Of a stretch of DNA of 52,699 bases, positions 8,173 through 16,446 are shown piece by piece. The notes below the pieces were generated by a model. That model did no database searches and was not told the origin of the DNA. It was given only the letters and a program-made list of their open reading frames with translations. The position numbers and the translations under genes are program-made. Source of the DNA: Planctomycetaceae bacterium (lineage in GTDB: Bacteria; Planctomycetota; Planctomycetia; Pirellulales; Pirellulaceae); contig DUDC01000346.1 in NCBI GenBank assembly GCA_012959465.1, positions 1 through 52,699 on the forward strand, given 5' to 3'. Numbering within the stretch: position 1 is the stretch's first letter; each line of letters begins with the position of its first letter.

Positions 8173-9543
8173 TCAGGCATCCGAAGCGATGGGGGCATTC
8201 AATTCCGTCTCCCCACCCGTCGGCTGTTCCTTTTCTTCCTTACTACCTTCTTTGTTCCGGTCTTCATCTTCCTTGTTTCCGTCGCCAGTGTCAGCCGGTG
8301 TTGGTTCTTTTCTTACTGTCTCGCGCTGAGCAGTGACTTGGTTGCTCGCTCGCACCGTGCCGTCGGGATAGATCCGTTGTATTACCCGACGCAGTACTAA
8401 CTGCGTCGTTTCGTACTTCACCCAACGGCGAACCTGATGAGGCACTTGAATCGATTTCGTCTCGGTCACCATGCGGCAAACACGGACATCGACTTTTTCT
8501 TCGTGGCTCTCTAACTTGTAGCTACGAGTGACCGTAGGAACTTCTTCCACGATCTCCTGCCGTACCCAACGTACGACGCGATACGGGACCTCCTCCGAAA
8601 CTGTCTCAACGACACGTTTCCGTACCGTCACCGGCACGCGTCTCACTTGCTCGACCGGTTCCATCCGCTCGACTTTGACCGGCACGCGTTCGACGACTTC
8701 CTCGTCCATGTACCGAGTGACCGCACGGGGTTTTTCTACCGTGACCAATTCCGCTCGCCAGCTCTCGATGGGGATCTGTTGTTCGACCAGATTTGGCACA
8801 TACCGACGTTGAACGTTCACTTCATCCGAGGCTTGATGCGGCACCCAATGCAACCCGGCCCTTCGCCAGACTTGCTGTTTGGTTGTAGGGTCACAATAGT
8901 AACCGCCAGGTAACCACTTGAGGCGGTGGGATGTCTTCCCAGGACTACGCACTAGTTCATTGACATATTGTCCTTCGTCGACGACCTGGGTCCGATAATC
9001 GACTTTCGGGCGGTAGGTCAAGACTTGTTCGTGGTCCACGACCGTTTCGGTCACCGGCCTTCGAACGATATAACGCCGTTCCTTTTCGTATTCCACAGTC
9101 ACCGGTCGCAGCACAGTGCGGTATTCGATTCGCTCGGACGTTTCGTCCACGTAGTGTACCCGATCGTACTTGCCGGTCCGGTAGTGCGTCTCCCACACAG
9201 GCCGAAGGACTGTGTGTTTGCGATACTGCTTCGATGTTTCGGTAACCGGTACGCGAGTGACGACTTCTCTGGTCCGTGTTTCCGTCGTCCACTTTGGACG
9301 CTGAACAGTAACGTCGCGCTCCTCGTAAACCGTCTCGACAACAAGCCGGTACCGTGTGACAGGCTCACGCACGTAGACCGTCTTGTAGACGAGGCTATAT
9401 TCACCGTAGTCGCAGTACGATTGCGCCTGGACCGATGAGGAGGCCAATCCACAAACAATCAACATGGCGATCACAAGCTCGCTCAGCGACCTTGACGACC
9501 GATTGAAAAACCTCGCTTTGCCAACCAAGTGGTTCGTCTTCAC
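8173..9543 (-). CDS. YTV-repeat secreted surface protein
   Basis: The GTG at 9543 has GAGGGTGAA about seven bases upstream. The frame continues to 9672, but those residues lie outside a sensible signal peptide. The mature part follows LVIAMLIVCGLASSSVQA, giving a 456-residue precursor. Most of the protein is a run of degenerate repeats of about 20 residues with alternating Val/Thr/Arg/Tyr (YKTVYVREPVTRYRLVVETV; EVPYRVVRWVRQEIVEEVP). These match the planctomycete YTV repeat (PF07639-type) described for cell-surface proteins. A region with CDPTTKQQVWRRAGLHW interrupts the array. The C-terminus is a charged Glu/Lys/Gly tail. It is probably a cell-wall or outer-layer structural protein. Confidence 0.82.
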   Translation of the reverse strand: MKTNHLVGKARFFNRSSRSLSELVIAMLIVCGLASSSVQAQSYCDYGEYSLVYKTVYVREPVTRYRLVVETVYEERDVTVQRPKWTTETRTREVVTRVPVTETSKQYRKHTVLRPVWETHYRTGKYDRVHYVDETSERIEYRTVLRPVTVEYEKERRYIVRRPVTETVVDHEQVLTYRPKVDYRTQVVDEGQYVNELVRSPGKTSHRLKWLPGGYYCDPTTKQQVWRRAGLHWVPHQASDEVNVQRRYVPNLVEQQIPIESWRAELVTVEKPRAVTRYMDEEVVERVPVKVERMEPVEQVRRVPVTVRKRVVETVSEEVPYRVVRWVRQEIVEEVPTVTRSYKLESHEEKVDVRVCRMVTETKSIQVPHQVRRWVKYETTQLVLRRVIQRIYPDGTVRASNQVTAQRETVRKEPTPADTGDGNKEDEDRNKEGSKEEKEQPTGGETELNAPIASDA

Positions 9544-9970
9544 AAGTTCACCCTCGTTTTCGTGTGCCAGGACTCCCGCTTCGATGGGCAGACCGGCACC
9601 TATGCTCAAAAACGATCGTCCTTGACCCTCCCCGACATCGATCGCGCAGACATTCGCGCGCAATCTGTACACTCAAGTGTGCCGGACACCCGTCAAAGTG
9701 GCAAACGCAAATTTAGTTGGGTGAGAGCGAGGGATGCAGTAAAGGCAATTCGCACAATCTCTTACATCAGCAAAAAAAACTTTTAAGTTCTTGTTTCGAC
9801 CGGCCGACACCCTTTGTTCACTTGCTGCAAACTCTTACCCAAACGACATTTAGCCCCAGGCACCCCAAATCCATACAACCCGCAAAATCGCGCGAAGTGC
9901 TCTAGCTTAATCTGTTCAGTCGGCTCCATTGCCGTCTGTGAACTGGCTAGGCATTCGCGGCCGATCCGAA
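9544..9970. other. Intergenic region upstream of the YTV gene
   Basis: This 427-bp gap lies between lptB and the YTV gene, both on the minus strand, so it should hold the end of the lptB transcript and the YTV promoter. On the minus strand, AACTT-AA-AAGTT followed by a T-run at about 9774-9791 could be a weak AT-only terminator for lptB. No repeat-family copy or coding pattern was seen. Confidence 0.35.
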
Positions 9971-10759
9971 TCAAGCGACATCGAGGTCGCTACGGCGACG
10001 ACGGTCGCCAAAGCGGGGGGAAAGTGATTGAGACCGTTGTCCGTCGAAATCTCCCAAGTACTTCTGGCGGACTTCGGGATGCCTTTTGATCTCGTCCGAC
10101 GTTCCGGAACATAGAACTTGCCCCTCACTAATGACATAACAACGGTCGATGACCTGAAGGATCTCACGGGCCGCATGATCGGTAATCAAGACGGCGATAT
10201 CGCGTTGCTGAAGCTCTCGGATGACCTGTTGAATGTTCTGCACCGTCACCGGGTCGATGCCCGCGAACGGTTCATCCAATAGGATGACTCTGGGATCGGA
10301 GATCAAACATCGAGCAATCTCTAGCCGACGGCGTTCTCCGCCAGACAATTTGGCAGCTCTTGACCGGCGAATATGGGCGATATTGAACTGTTCAAGCAAC
10401 TCATCGCAACGTTGGCGTCGCGCGCGACTCTTGACGCCTAAAAGCTCGAGCATCGCCAACAAGTTCTGTTCGACGGTCAATTTGCGAAAGACGCTTGACT
10501 CCTGAGCCAAGTACCCCATGCCGCCATCCTTTGCGCGACGGTACATTGGCCATGATGTCACGTCTGTTTCGTCAAGATAGACTCTTCCCTCGTCCGGCTC
10601 GATCATACCGCAAGTCATGCGAAAGCTGGTCGTCTTTCCCGCACCATTGGGACCAAGCAAGCCAACGATTTCACCTGGGTCGACCTCAAAATCAACGCCG
10701 TCGACCACGCGTCGGCGACGGTAGGTCTTCGCCAAGCCAACCACTCTGAGAATTGACAT
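9971..10759 (-). CDS. lptB: LPS export ABC transporter ATP-binding protein (LptB-like)
   Basis: The ATG at 10759 has a perfect AAGGAGG six bases upstream; longer upstream frames overlap the signal peptidase gene and are rejected. The 262 residues carry a complete ABC ATPase: Walker A GPNGAGKTT (36-44), a Q-loop within GYLAQESSVFRKLTVEQN, signature LSGGERRRLEIAR, Walker B VILLDEPFAGIDP, and switch His in LITDHAARE. GYLAQESSVFRKLTVEQNL and the short length are typical of LptB, the cytoplasmic motor of LptB2FG that moves LPS toward the outer membrane. The C-terminus has about 25 extra basic/Ser-rich residues. The gene lies 32 bp after a signal peptidase gene on the same strand, so the two are probably co-transcribed. 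Confidence 0.9.
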   Translation of the reverse strand: MSILRVVGLAKTYRRRRVVDGVDFEVDPGEIVGLLGPNGAGKTTSFRMTCGMIEPDEGRVYLDETDVTSWPMYRRAKDGGMGYLAQESSVFRKLTVEQNLLAMLELLGVKSRARRQRCDELLEQFNIAHIRRSRAAKLSGGERRRLEIARCLISDPRVILLDEPFAGIDPVTVQNIQQVIRELQQRDIAVLITDHAAREILQVIDRCYVISEGQVLCSGTSDEIKRHPEVRQKYLGDFDGQRSQSLSPRFGDRRRRSDLDVA

Positions 10760-10791
10760 CCGTGTCCTCCTTGCAAGACAAAACCTGTGTA

Positions 10792-12807
10792 CTAGCGAAT
10801 GATCCCCATGCGCGGCACATTCGGTATTGGCACTTTGATGCCTGTCCGCCAACCGTGGGGCCAGTAGATAAGCACCGCCTTTCCGATCAGCAACTCTCGT
10901 TCAAAATACGGGAACGGTTGCGTGCCCTCTTCACTGACATTGGGCATCACCGAAAAATCGGTCCACATTCGCGCGTCGCTGCTAGCCGGGCTATTGTCGC
11001 CCATCGGCAGAAAACAGTCTGCTTCGACGAAGAGCTCCATCATGCTCCGAGTGGAAAAAACGTCGCTCGTCGCCCACTGGCGAGGAGACCGGTGAAGTCT
11101 GACAATTTCCTTAGGTGATTCGTATAATTCGAGTTGAAGATCATCGGTCGCGATGTAGTAGATGTCGCGATAGAGTTGCAATCGTTCGAAGTGTGCCTTG
11201 AGGTTCTGCGCTCCGACTCCAACAGGCTCGAAGTCGCCCGAGTTCTTTGGTGTCCAAACCGGCCCAACCAAGTTCTTCCGCGCGGCAAAGTCGTCCGAAC
11301 CAAAATCCTCGAACACGAATTGGGGAGCCGTGTCGAATTCCGCCAAATCGCCATTCACCCACAAACGCAATTCGTCGTCCACGTTGGCAAATCGGAGTTT
11401 GTAGTTGCCGCTCCCCACGACTCGTGTCGACGCGGTCACCGTTTTAGCTGTGTCACTCCCGTATCCAAAAACACCTTGATCACTGCGTGAGAGGGTTGCT
11501 TCGCCACTGCCAACATCAATTCGGCATGTAAAGTGAACGCCAGCTTTGACAAGATCCAGCACCAAATGCCCGGATTCGCCGAAGACTTTGACTTCTGTCT
11601 CGATGACTAGATCGCCAACCCAGTTCATCCCCTGCTTACTATCCTCGTCGTAGGATTGTCTGCCATAGCTCAACGCACTGCCAAAATCGTTGTACGCGTA
11701 GTGATCCGTAATCAACTGGCCGTCATGGACATTGTCCGGCAATTCTCCGTATTCCTCAATGTGGTCCCACTGGGACTGGGTCGGGAAGATATGGCGGTAA
11801 CGAATCATTGATTCATTTTCCGATGCCTCCACTTGATACCCCAGGTTGTCATCCAGCGTTTTCCAACCATTGGCGGTCGACGTCGATCGCCATCGACTCG
11901 GCCAACCAACCTGTTTCAACTGTGGGGCCTGGTAGTGCGTGTCATAGACCAGATGCAACATCGCCATCGCTTTTCTTAGCGGTTTGCGGGCAATTCGAAA
12001 GGGTGCGAAGAACTCGATAGTCATTTGGCGGTTGGCAGCCAAGCGAGACCGTACTTCGTAAGCGAGGCCCTTTTCTCGATCGATGATCTGCCACCCTTGA
12101 CTCACTGCCTGGCTGTGATGCGTCAAAATCGAGTGCGAATTCGCTCGGACCTCAATGTCCGCGGAGAGTTCATTGCCGGCTTTTTCAAATTCTGCCCGCA
12201 TCGCCTCCGATACCTCGCCCGCAAGCAATGCGTTGTTCTCGCTCGGGCTCATCTCAAAAAGGCGTTTTGCGACGTACAAGTCACCTCGCCAAATTCGCAA
12301 CATCTCGTTGGGGAGACCAACTAAACGTTTGATGTAGTTCTGTTTTGCGTTCCCCGGATACTTGAAGACGATCACGTCCCATCGTTTGGGATCACTGAGC
12401 TCATAGGCGAACTTACTGACAAGAATCCGATCGCCCGTGAACGATCGGTGATTTGCGTTCCCCGACCGATTCAGGAGGAAATGATGTCGACAATTGGGAC
12501 AGACAGGTTCCACCGTGTAACGGTTGGAACGGGCCTCATCTGAGGCGTTCGCGCGAAACTGGTATTTGCATTCCGGGCAGACGACATCAACATGCTGGCC
12601 CTGAAGTGTCGGCGCCATGGATCCGGTGGGAATGACAAAGGCCTCGGCAACAAAACTACGGAAAACAAAGGCGAGAATGACCGCAACCGCGATCGATTCC
12701 ACCGTTTCCCGAGTCGGTTGGATACGCATGACGTGGGCCACATAGTCACTGGCTACTCTCGTGTCCGCGGGGCGCGACTTTTTTCGTTTCGCTGACGTCT
12801 TGCTCAT
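10792..12807 (-). CDS. lepB: Large signal peptidase I with zinc ribbon and beta-sandwich-like insertion
   Basis: The 671 residues are far longer than a usual signal peptidase I (about 250-330). A transmembrane helix spans about 38-57, followed by the box B serine in VIPTGSMAPTL (Ser63) and the box D lysine in YIKRLVGLP (Lys160). The C-terminal box E is MGDNSPASSDAR (GDN 603-605). Between Ser63 and Lys160 lie CPEC (77-80) and CPNC (103-106), a zinc-ribbon insertion. Between Lys160 and box E is an insertion of about 400 residues, including a beta-rich stretch (VIETEVKVFGESGHLVLDL ... YKLRFANVDDELRLWVNG) resembling concanavalin-like or LamG sandwiches. The catalytic Ser/Lys are intact, so it should cleave signal peptides at the outer face of the inner membrane. 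It is homologous to the next gene upstream. Confidence 0.9.
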   Translation of the reverse strand: MSKTSAKRKKSRPADTRVASDYVAHVMRIQPTRETVESIAVAVILAFVFRSFVAEAFVIPTGSMAPTLQGQHVDVVCPECKYQFRANASDEARSNRYTVEPVCPNCRHHFLLNRSGNANHRSFTGDRILVSKFAYELSDPKRWDVIVFKYPGNAKQNYIKRLVGLPNEMLRIWRGDLYVAKRLFEMSPSENNALLAGEVSEAMRAEFEKAGNELSADIEVRANSHSILTHHSQAVSQGWQIIDREKGLAYEVRSRLAANRQMTIEFFAPFRIARKPLRKAMAMLHLVYDTHYQAPQLKQVGWPSRWRSTSTANGWKTLDDNLGYQVEASENESMIRYRHIFPTQSQWDHIEEYGELPDNVHDGQLITDHYAYNDFGSALSYGRQSYDEDSKQGMNWVGDLVIETEVKVFGESGHLVLDLVKAGVHFTCRIDVGSGEATLSRSDQGVFGYGSDTAKTVTASTRVVGSGNYKLRFANVDDELRLWVNGDLAEFDTAPQFVFEDFGSDDFAARKNLVGPVWTPKNSGDFEPVGVGAQNLKAHFERLQLYRDIYYIATDDLQLELYESPKEIVRLHRSPRQWATSDVFSTRSMMELFVEADCFLPMGDNSPASSDARMWTDFSVMPNVSEEGTQPFPYFERELLIGKAVLIYWPHGWRTGIKVPIPNVPRMGIIR

Positions 12808-13023
12808 AGAATCTCGTTTGAGGGCTTTGTTGCAATTGAGTTATTTGGCCGGGCCATTTCGCCCCGCTCGTCGTTCCGTTGATCGGAACGTAGTTATTCG
12901 TCGTTTAAGGTCGCCCATTGGAGTCCGGAAACGCCAAACCCGACGTTTCGCTGCTAAACACGAAATATAGCGGAATTTCGCGGGGCACAGTATCCGAGAT
13001 GGTTCAGATTTGGCAGCTACTTC

Positions 13024-14280
13024 TCAATTTGATGGCCCTGATTCACGTGGCCAGATGTTCACTTCCCCAAGAAATCGTTTGCCTCGCACACCTCCCTGTT
13101 GATGCCGACCGTCCACGGAAACGGGTACATTGTCCCCCAACACGAACCACGACCCACGCGAAAGCATCTGCTGACGCTGAAGATAGGCGGGTCGGAAATA
13201 ATATACATCCCGCCAAAGGCGGAGGTTCGTCAGCCTCGCCTTGCCGCCGCTGGCCGCGACTTCGACCGGAGTCACCGAAGCGTGCCGCTCGTTTCGCCAA
13301 CGCAATTCCATCGTCCCCGACGCTTCTCCCCATTGCCAGATTGCTTGGCGATCGCAAATCCCGACCAACAGGTTCTTAGCTCCCCGACCTGGGTAGATTA
13401 CCCAACTCCGATGTTGAGACCCGTGCTGTAAACGCAGATGTCCCGACCCCTGTACCCGGACGATGACGTCGCCCGAGCGTGTGGCAAACCGCCAGATGAG
13501 GCAAGTCTCTTTCGCCAGAGTCACGTCTGCCTCGACCGCCACATCGTCCACCGTATTCAAGGATCGAGAGATGTTCGCGTTGTAAGGACAGTCATCTTGA
13601 ATAACCTGCGGAGTATCGCTCGACAACGGTGATTCATAGGCCAAAAAGTGATGGTAGCGGAGAACAGACTTGTCGCCAGACTCAGCGGCGGCAAACGACC
13701 AACCATTCGAGGTCCGCTGCCACTGGGTCGTGGAGACCGGCACAGCGCGCCAGCGTTGCGGCGCGTTTGCCGACGATGGCTGAAAGCGGTCATCGTGAAT
13801 CAATTGGCGAACATGACGAAACTGACTTGCGGTCTTTTGCAGGCGATTCCCGTTGGCGAAGACATCACCCTCATTGAAAGTAATCTGTTCACCCGGCATC
13901 CCGATCAACCGTTTCACCCCGGTCTCACCGTTGTCGTTGTGGTAAGCGAATACATGCCATCGCCGCATTGGAGCGTTTGTATCGATCCATGCGGCGTCAC
14001 CGCGTTGAGGGAGAATGTCTGCTTTCCACGATTGACTTTCTCCGCAGTTCGGGCAGACAACGTTCTGTCTCACGTCAGTTGTGTCGGCACCACAAATGAG
14101 AGTGAATCGACACTCTGCACACTCTTGGCGGTAATGCGGCCCCAGAATAGCAGCGGCCATCGAACCACTGACAACAGTGTGCGATTGTGACATGCCCCGC
14201 AGCCGATCACTCTGTGTCACTGCGTAGCAAGCTGTGAACACGGCCAGAAGCATCGCGAGGCGGAGACAAGTCGATCGCAC
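13024..14280 (-). CDS. Second signal peptidase I homologue with zinc ribbon
   Basis: This 418-residue protein has an N-terminal membrane segment (LRLAMLLAVFTACYAV), then VVSGSMAAAILG, where Ser40 is the expected nucleophile but the usual Pro-Thr-Leu after Met is Ala-Ala-Ile. Lys123 sits in GVKRLIGMPGE, and box E reads FVLGDNVPVSVDGR. Zinc-ribbon cysteines are at 54/57 and 76/79, in the same insertion site as in the larger paralogue. The beta-rich insert (VAVEADVTLAKETCLIWRF) ends with LRLWRDVYYF, parallel to LQLYRDIYYI in the paralogue. It follows lepA by four bases, matching the classical lepA-lepB order. It is probably an active or specialised signal peptidase; substrate choice may differ from the larger copy. 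Confidence 0.87.
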   Translation of the reverse strand: MRSTCLRLAMLLAVFTACYAVTQSDRLRGMSQSHTVVSGSMAAAILGPHYRQECAECRFTLICGADTTDVRQNVVCPNCGESQSWKADILPQRGDAAWIDTNAPMRRWHVFAYHNDNGETGVKRLIGMPGEQITFNEGDVFANGNRLQKTASQFRHVRQLIHDDRFQPSSANAPQRWRAVPVSTTQWQRTSNGWSFAAAESGDKSVLRYHHFLAYESPLSSDTPQVIQDDCPYNANISRSLNTVDDVAVEADVTLAKETCLIWRFATRSGDVIVRVQGSGHLRLQHGSQHRSWVIYPGRGAKNLLVGICDRQAIWQWGEASGTMELRWRNERHASVTPVEVAASGGKARLTNLRLWRDVYYFRPAYLQRQQMLSRGSWFVLGDNVPVSVDGRHQQGGVRGKRFLGEVNIWPRESGPSN

Positions 14281-14284
14281 GGAT

Positions 14285-16090
14285 CTACTCTTGGCCCGTG
14301 TCCAAGACCGCCATGAAGGCCTTTTGCGGAATGTCGACCTTTCCGATCGATTTCATCCGTTTCTTCCCTTCACGTTGCTTGGCCCACAGCTTTTTCTTAC
14401 GCGAAATATCACCACCATAACATTTGGCGGTTACGTTCTTGCGTAACGCCGGCACAGTTTCACGAGCAATCACACGTGATCCGATCGCCGCTTGGACTGC
14501 CACCTCAAACATGTGCCTCTCGATCTCGGATTTTAGTTTCTTGGCAACAGCGCGACCGCGGCGGTCCGCATCCGCTCGGTGACAAATGACACTCAACGCA
14601 TCGACGCATTTTCCGTTCACCAACATATCCAATTTCACGAGGTCGGCTGGAAAATAACCCAACAACTCGTAGTCCATCGTTCCGTAACCTCGAGTTGCAC
14701 TCTTGAGCTTGTCGTGCAAATCATAAATGACCTCCGCCAGAGGCAAGTCGTATGTCAACATGGCCCTCGTCGGTGAGAGATATTCCGTGCCCTGTCGAAT
14801 TCCGCGCCGGTCCTGACACAACTTGATCGTCGATCCAATGTACTCGACCGGTAGCACAAAATTGACTCGGACGATCGGCTGTCGAAATTCTTCGATGTCA
14901 CCGACATTGGGCACATCTTGTGGCTTGTGTATCTCCAGGACCTTGCCGGTCGTCAACGCGATCTCATAGGTCACGTTAGGCGCTGTCTGAACAAGGTCTA
15001 CCGATGATTCCTGTTCGAGACGCTGCTGGACGATCTCCATGTGCAGCAGGCCTAAGAAGCCGCAACGGAATCCGAAGCCAAGCGCGTCACTTGTCTCCGG
15101 CTCGAACTCAAAACTGGGGTCGTTGATTGCTAACTTGTTCAGTGCGTCACGCAGTTCGCTGAAGTCTTGACCGTCGGATGGATAGAGACCGCAATAGACC
15201 ATCCGGTTGGGCTCCTTGTAGCCCGTCAGTGGTTCCGCCGAATGTTTGACCGTGCCAATCGTGTCACCAACGTGAACCTGACTCAGTGACTTGATGTTGC
15301 ATATCACGTATCCGACCTGACCAGCTGACAGTTCGTCACAGGCAATCTGTTGAGGGCGAAACTGCCCGACTTCCATCAGTTCGTGTGTCGATCCACCGCG
15401 GAGGAAGCGGATTTTTTCTCCGCGTCGCAACCGACCGTTTATCACACGTACGTACGTGATAACACCGCGGTACGCGTCGTAATGCGAGTCGAAGACCATC
15501 GCCTGTAATGGACCGTCCGGATCGCCGACCGGTGCAGGAACCCGTTCAATGATCGTAGTCAACAGGTCGTCAATCCCAACGCCCGTCTTGGCACTCACCG
15601 GCATGGCCTCTGTGCCATCAATTCCCAATGTCTGTTCGATCTCGGCGATGATCTCATCCACACGAGCATTTTGCAGGTCGATCTTGTTGATCACCGGCAG
15701 GATCGTCAACTCTTGATCCACGGCGGCATACGTGTTGGCCACCGTTTGTGCTTCGACTCCCTGAAAAGCGTCGACCACCAACAGGGCCCCCTCGCAGCAA
15801 GCCATCGACCGAGATACCTCGTATTGAAAATCGACGTGTCCCGGCGTATCAATCAGATTCAGCTCGTAGGTGGTCTCGCCCAACCGATATTTCATCGCCA
15901 CGGCACGGGCCTTAATCGTAATTCCCCGCGCTCGCTCGAGTTCCATGTCGTCTAGGAGCTGGGTCTTCTGGTTGCGATTTTCCACCGTACCAGTCGATTC
16001 CAACATGCGGTCAGCCAATGTGCTCTTGCCGTGGTCAATATGAGCAATGATACAGAAGTTGCGGATGTTCTTCGTGGGAATTGACGTCAA
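14285..16090 (-). CDS. lepA: Elongation factor 4 (LepA)
   Basis: LepA is a ribosome-associated GTPase. The G1 motif is AHIDHGKST, the switch region has ERARGITIKARAV, G3 is DTPGH, G4 is NKID and G5 is SAK. The C-terminal LepA-specific region ends with ISRKKKLWAKQREGKKRMK, typical of the family. I chose the TTG at 16090, giving 601 residues starting just before IPTKNIRNFCIIAHIDHG, as in most LepA proteins. AGAGATGG lies a few bases upstream, but the site is weak. The frame stays open to a GTG at 16174, so the start is uncertain. It is the first gene of a minus-strand run continuing to lptB. Confidence 0.95.
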   Translation of the reverse strand: MTSIPTKNIRNFCIIAHIDHGKSTLADRMLESTGTVENRNQKTQLLDDMELERARGITIKARAVAMKYRLGETTYELNLIDTPGHVDFQYEVSRSMACCEGALLVVDAFQGVEAQTVANTYAAVDQELTILPVINKIDLQNARVDEIIAEIEQTLGIDGTEAMPVSAKTGVGIDDLLTTIIERVPAPVGDPDGPLQAMVFDSHYDAYRGVITYVRVINGRLRRGEKIRFLRGGSTHELMEVGQFRPQQIACDELSAGQVGYVICNIKSLSQVHVGDTIGTVKHSAEPLTGYKEPNRMVYCGLYPSDGQDFSELRDALNKLAINDPSFEFEPETSDALGFGFRCGFLGLLHMEIVQQRLEQESSVDLVQTAPNVTYEIALTTGKVLEIHKPQDVPNVGDIEEFRQPIVRVNFVLPVEYIGSTIKLCQDRRGIRQGTEYLSPTRAMLTYDLPLAEVIYDLHDKLKSATRGYGTMDYELLGYFPADLVKLDMLVNGKCVDALSVICHRADADRRGRAVAKKLKSEIERHMFEVAVQAAIGSRVIARETVPALRKNVTAKCYGGDISRKKKLWAKQREGKKRMKSIGKVDIPQKAFMAVLDTGQE

Positions 16091-16446
16091 GTTCAGGCCA
16101 TCTCTTCTATTCAAGTTCTCAGACAATCGTCGGTTGAGCCCATTGCAGGGCCATATCAACCCGACAAGCTGCACCCGAGACGAAAACAGACTATCGCAGT
16201 GGACCTCAAGCGACTAGACCGCTTTCGTTACCGTTCCTAGTTCATTCTAGTTGCCCCGACGCCCAACCGCTTGTCGCCTGCCCCATTTGAGGCATTGGCG
16301 CCTCGGCTCAAATCTCGACGAGACGGCAATACAAGCACGAATCGCAAGCGAGTGAGTCTTTTGCCGCTCTCGAGACTCACTCGCTTGCGCTCTTGCGCTT
16401 CGTGCTGGTATTTCCAGTACCTTACATTTTCGTCCCCACTAGGCCA
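16091..16446. other. Upstream region of lepA containing repeat A1
   Basis: This 356-bp gap lies between the ROK kinase stop and the lepA start, both on the minus strand. It includes the family A palindrome at 16328-16413 and a smaller imperfect hairpin built on TTTGAG (16286-16291) and CTCAAA (16307-16312). The lepA promoter should lie here; no convincing core elements were recognised. Confidence 0.4.
16328..16413 (-). repeat. Family A palindromic repeat, copy 1
   Basis: This is a long imperfect palindrome. The left arm includes AAGCACGA, CGCAAGCGAGTGAGTC (16328-16358); the right arm includes GACTCACTCGCTTGCG and CGCTTCGTGCT (16374-16412) with an extra 8 nt. The loop TTTTGCCGCTCTCGAG is the reverse complement of the loop in copy 2, so this copy is inverted relative to copies 2 and 3. 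It sits in the gap upstream of lepA. Confidence 0.85.

Noticed and set aside
8173..9543. Regular short repeats that could suggest a CRISPR or tandem DNA repeat
   Set aside because: The periodicity is at the protein level (YTV repeats); the DNA copies are not identical and there are no spacers.
10760..10852. Upstream extension of the LptB reading frame
   Set aside because: It overlaps the signal peptidase gene, while a perfect AAGGAGG sits six bases before the ATG at 10759.
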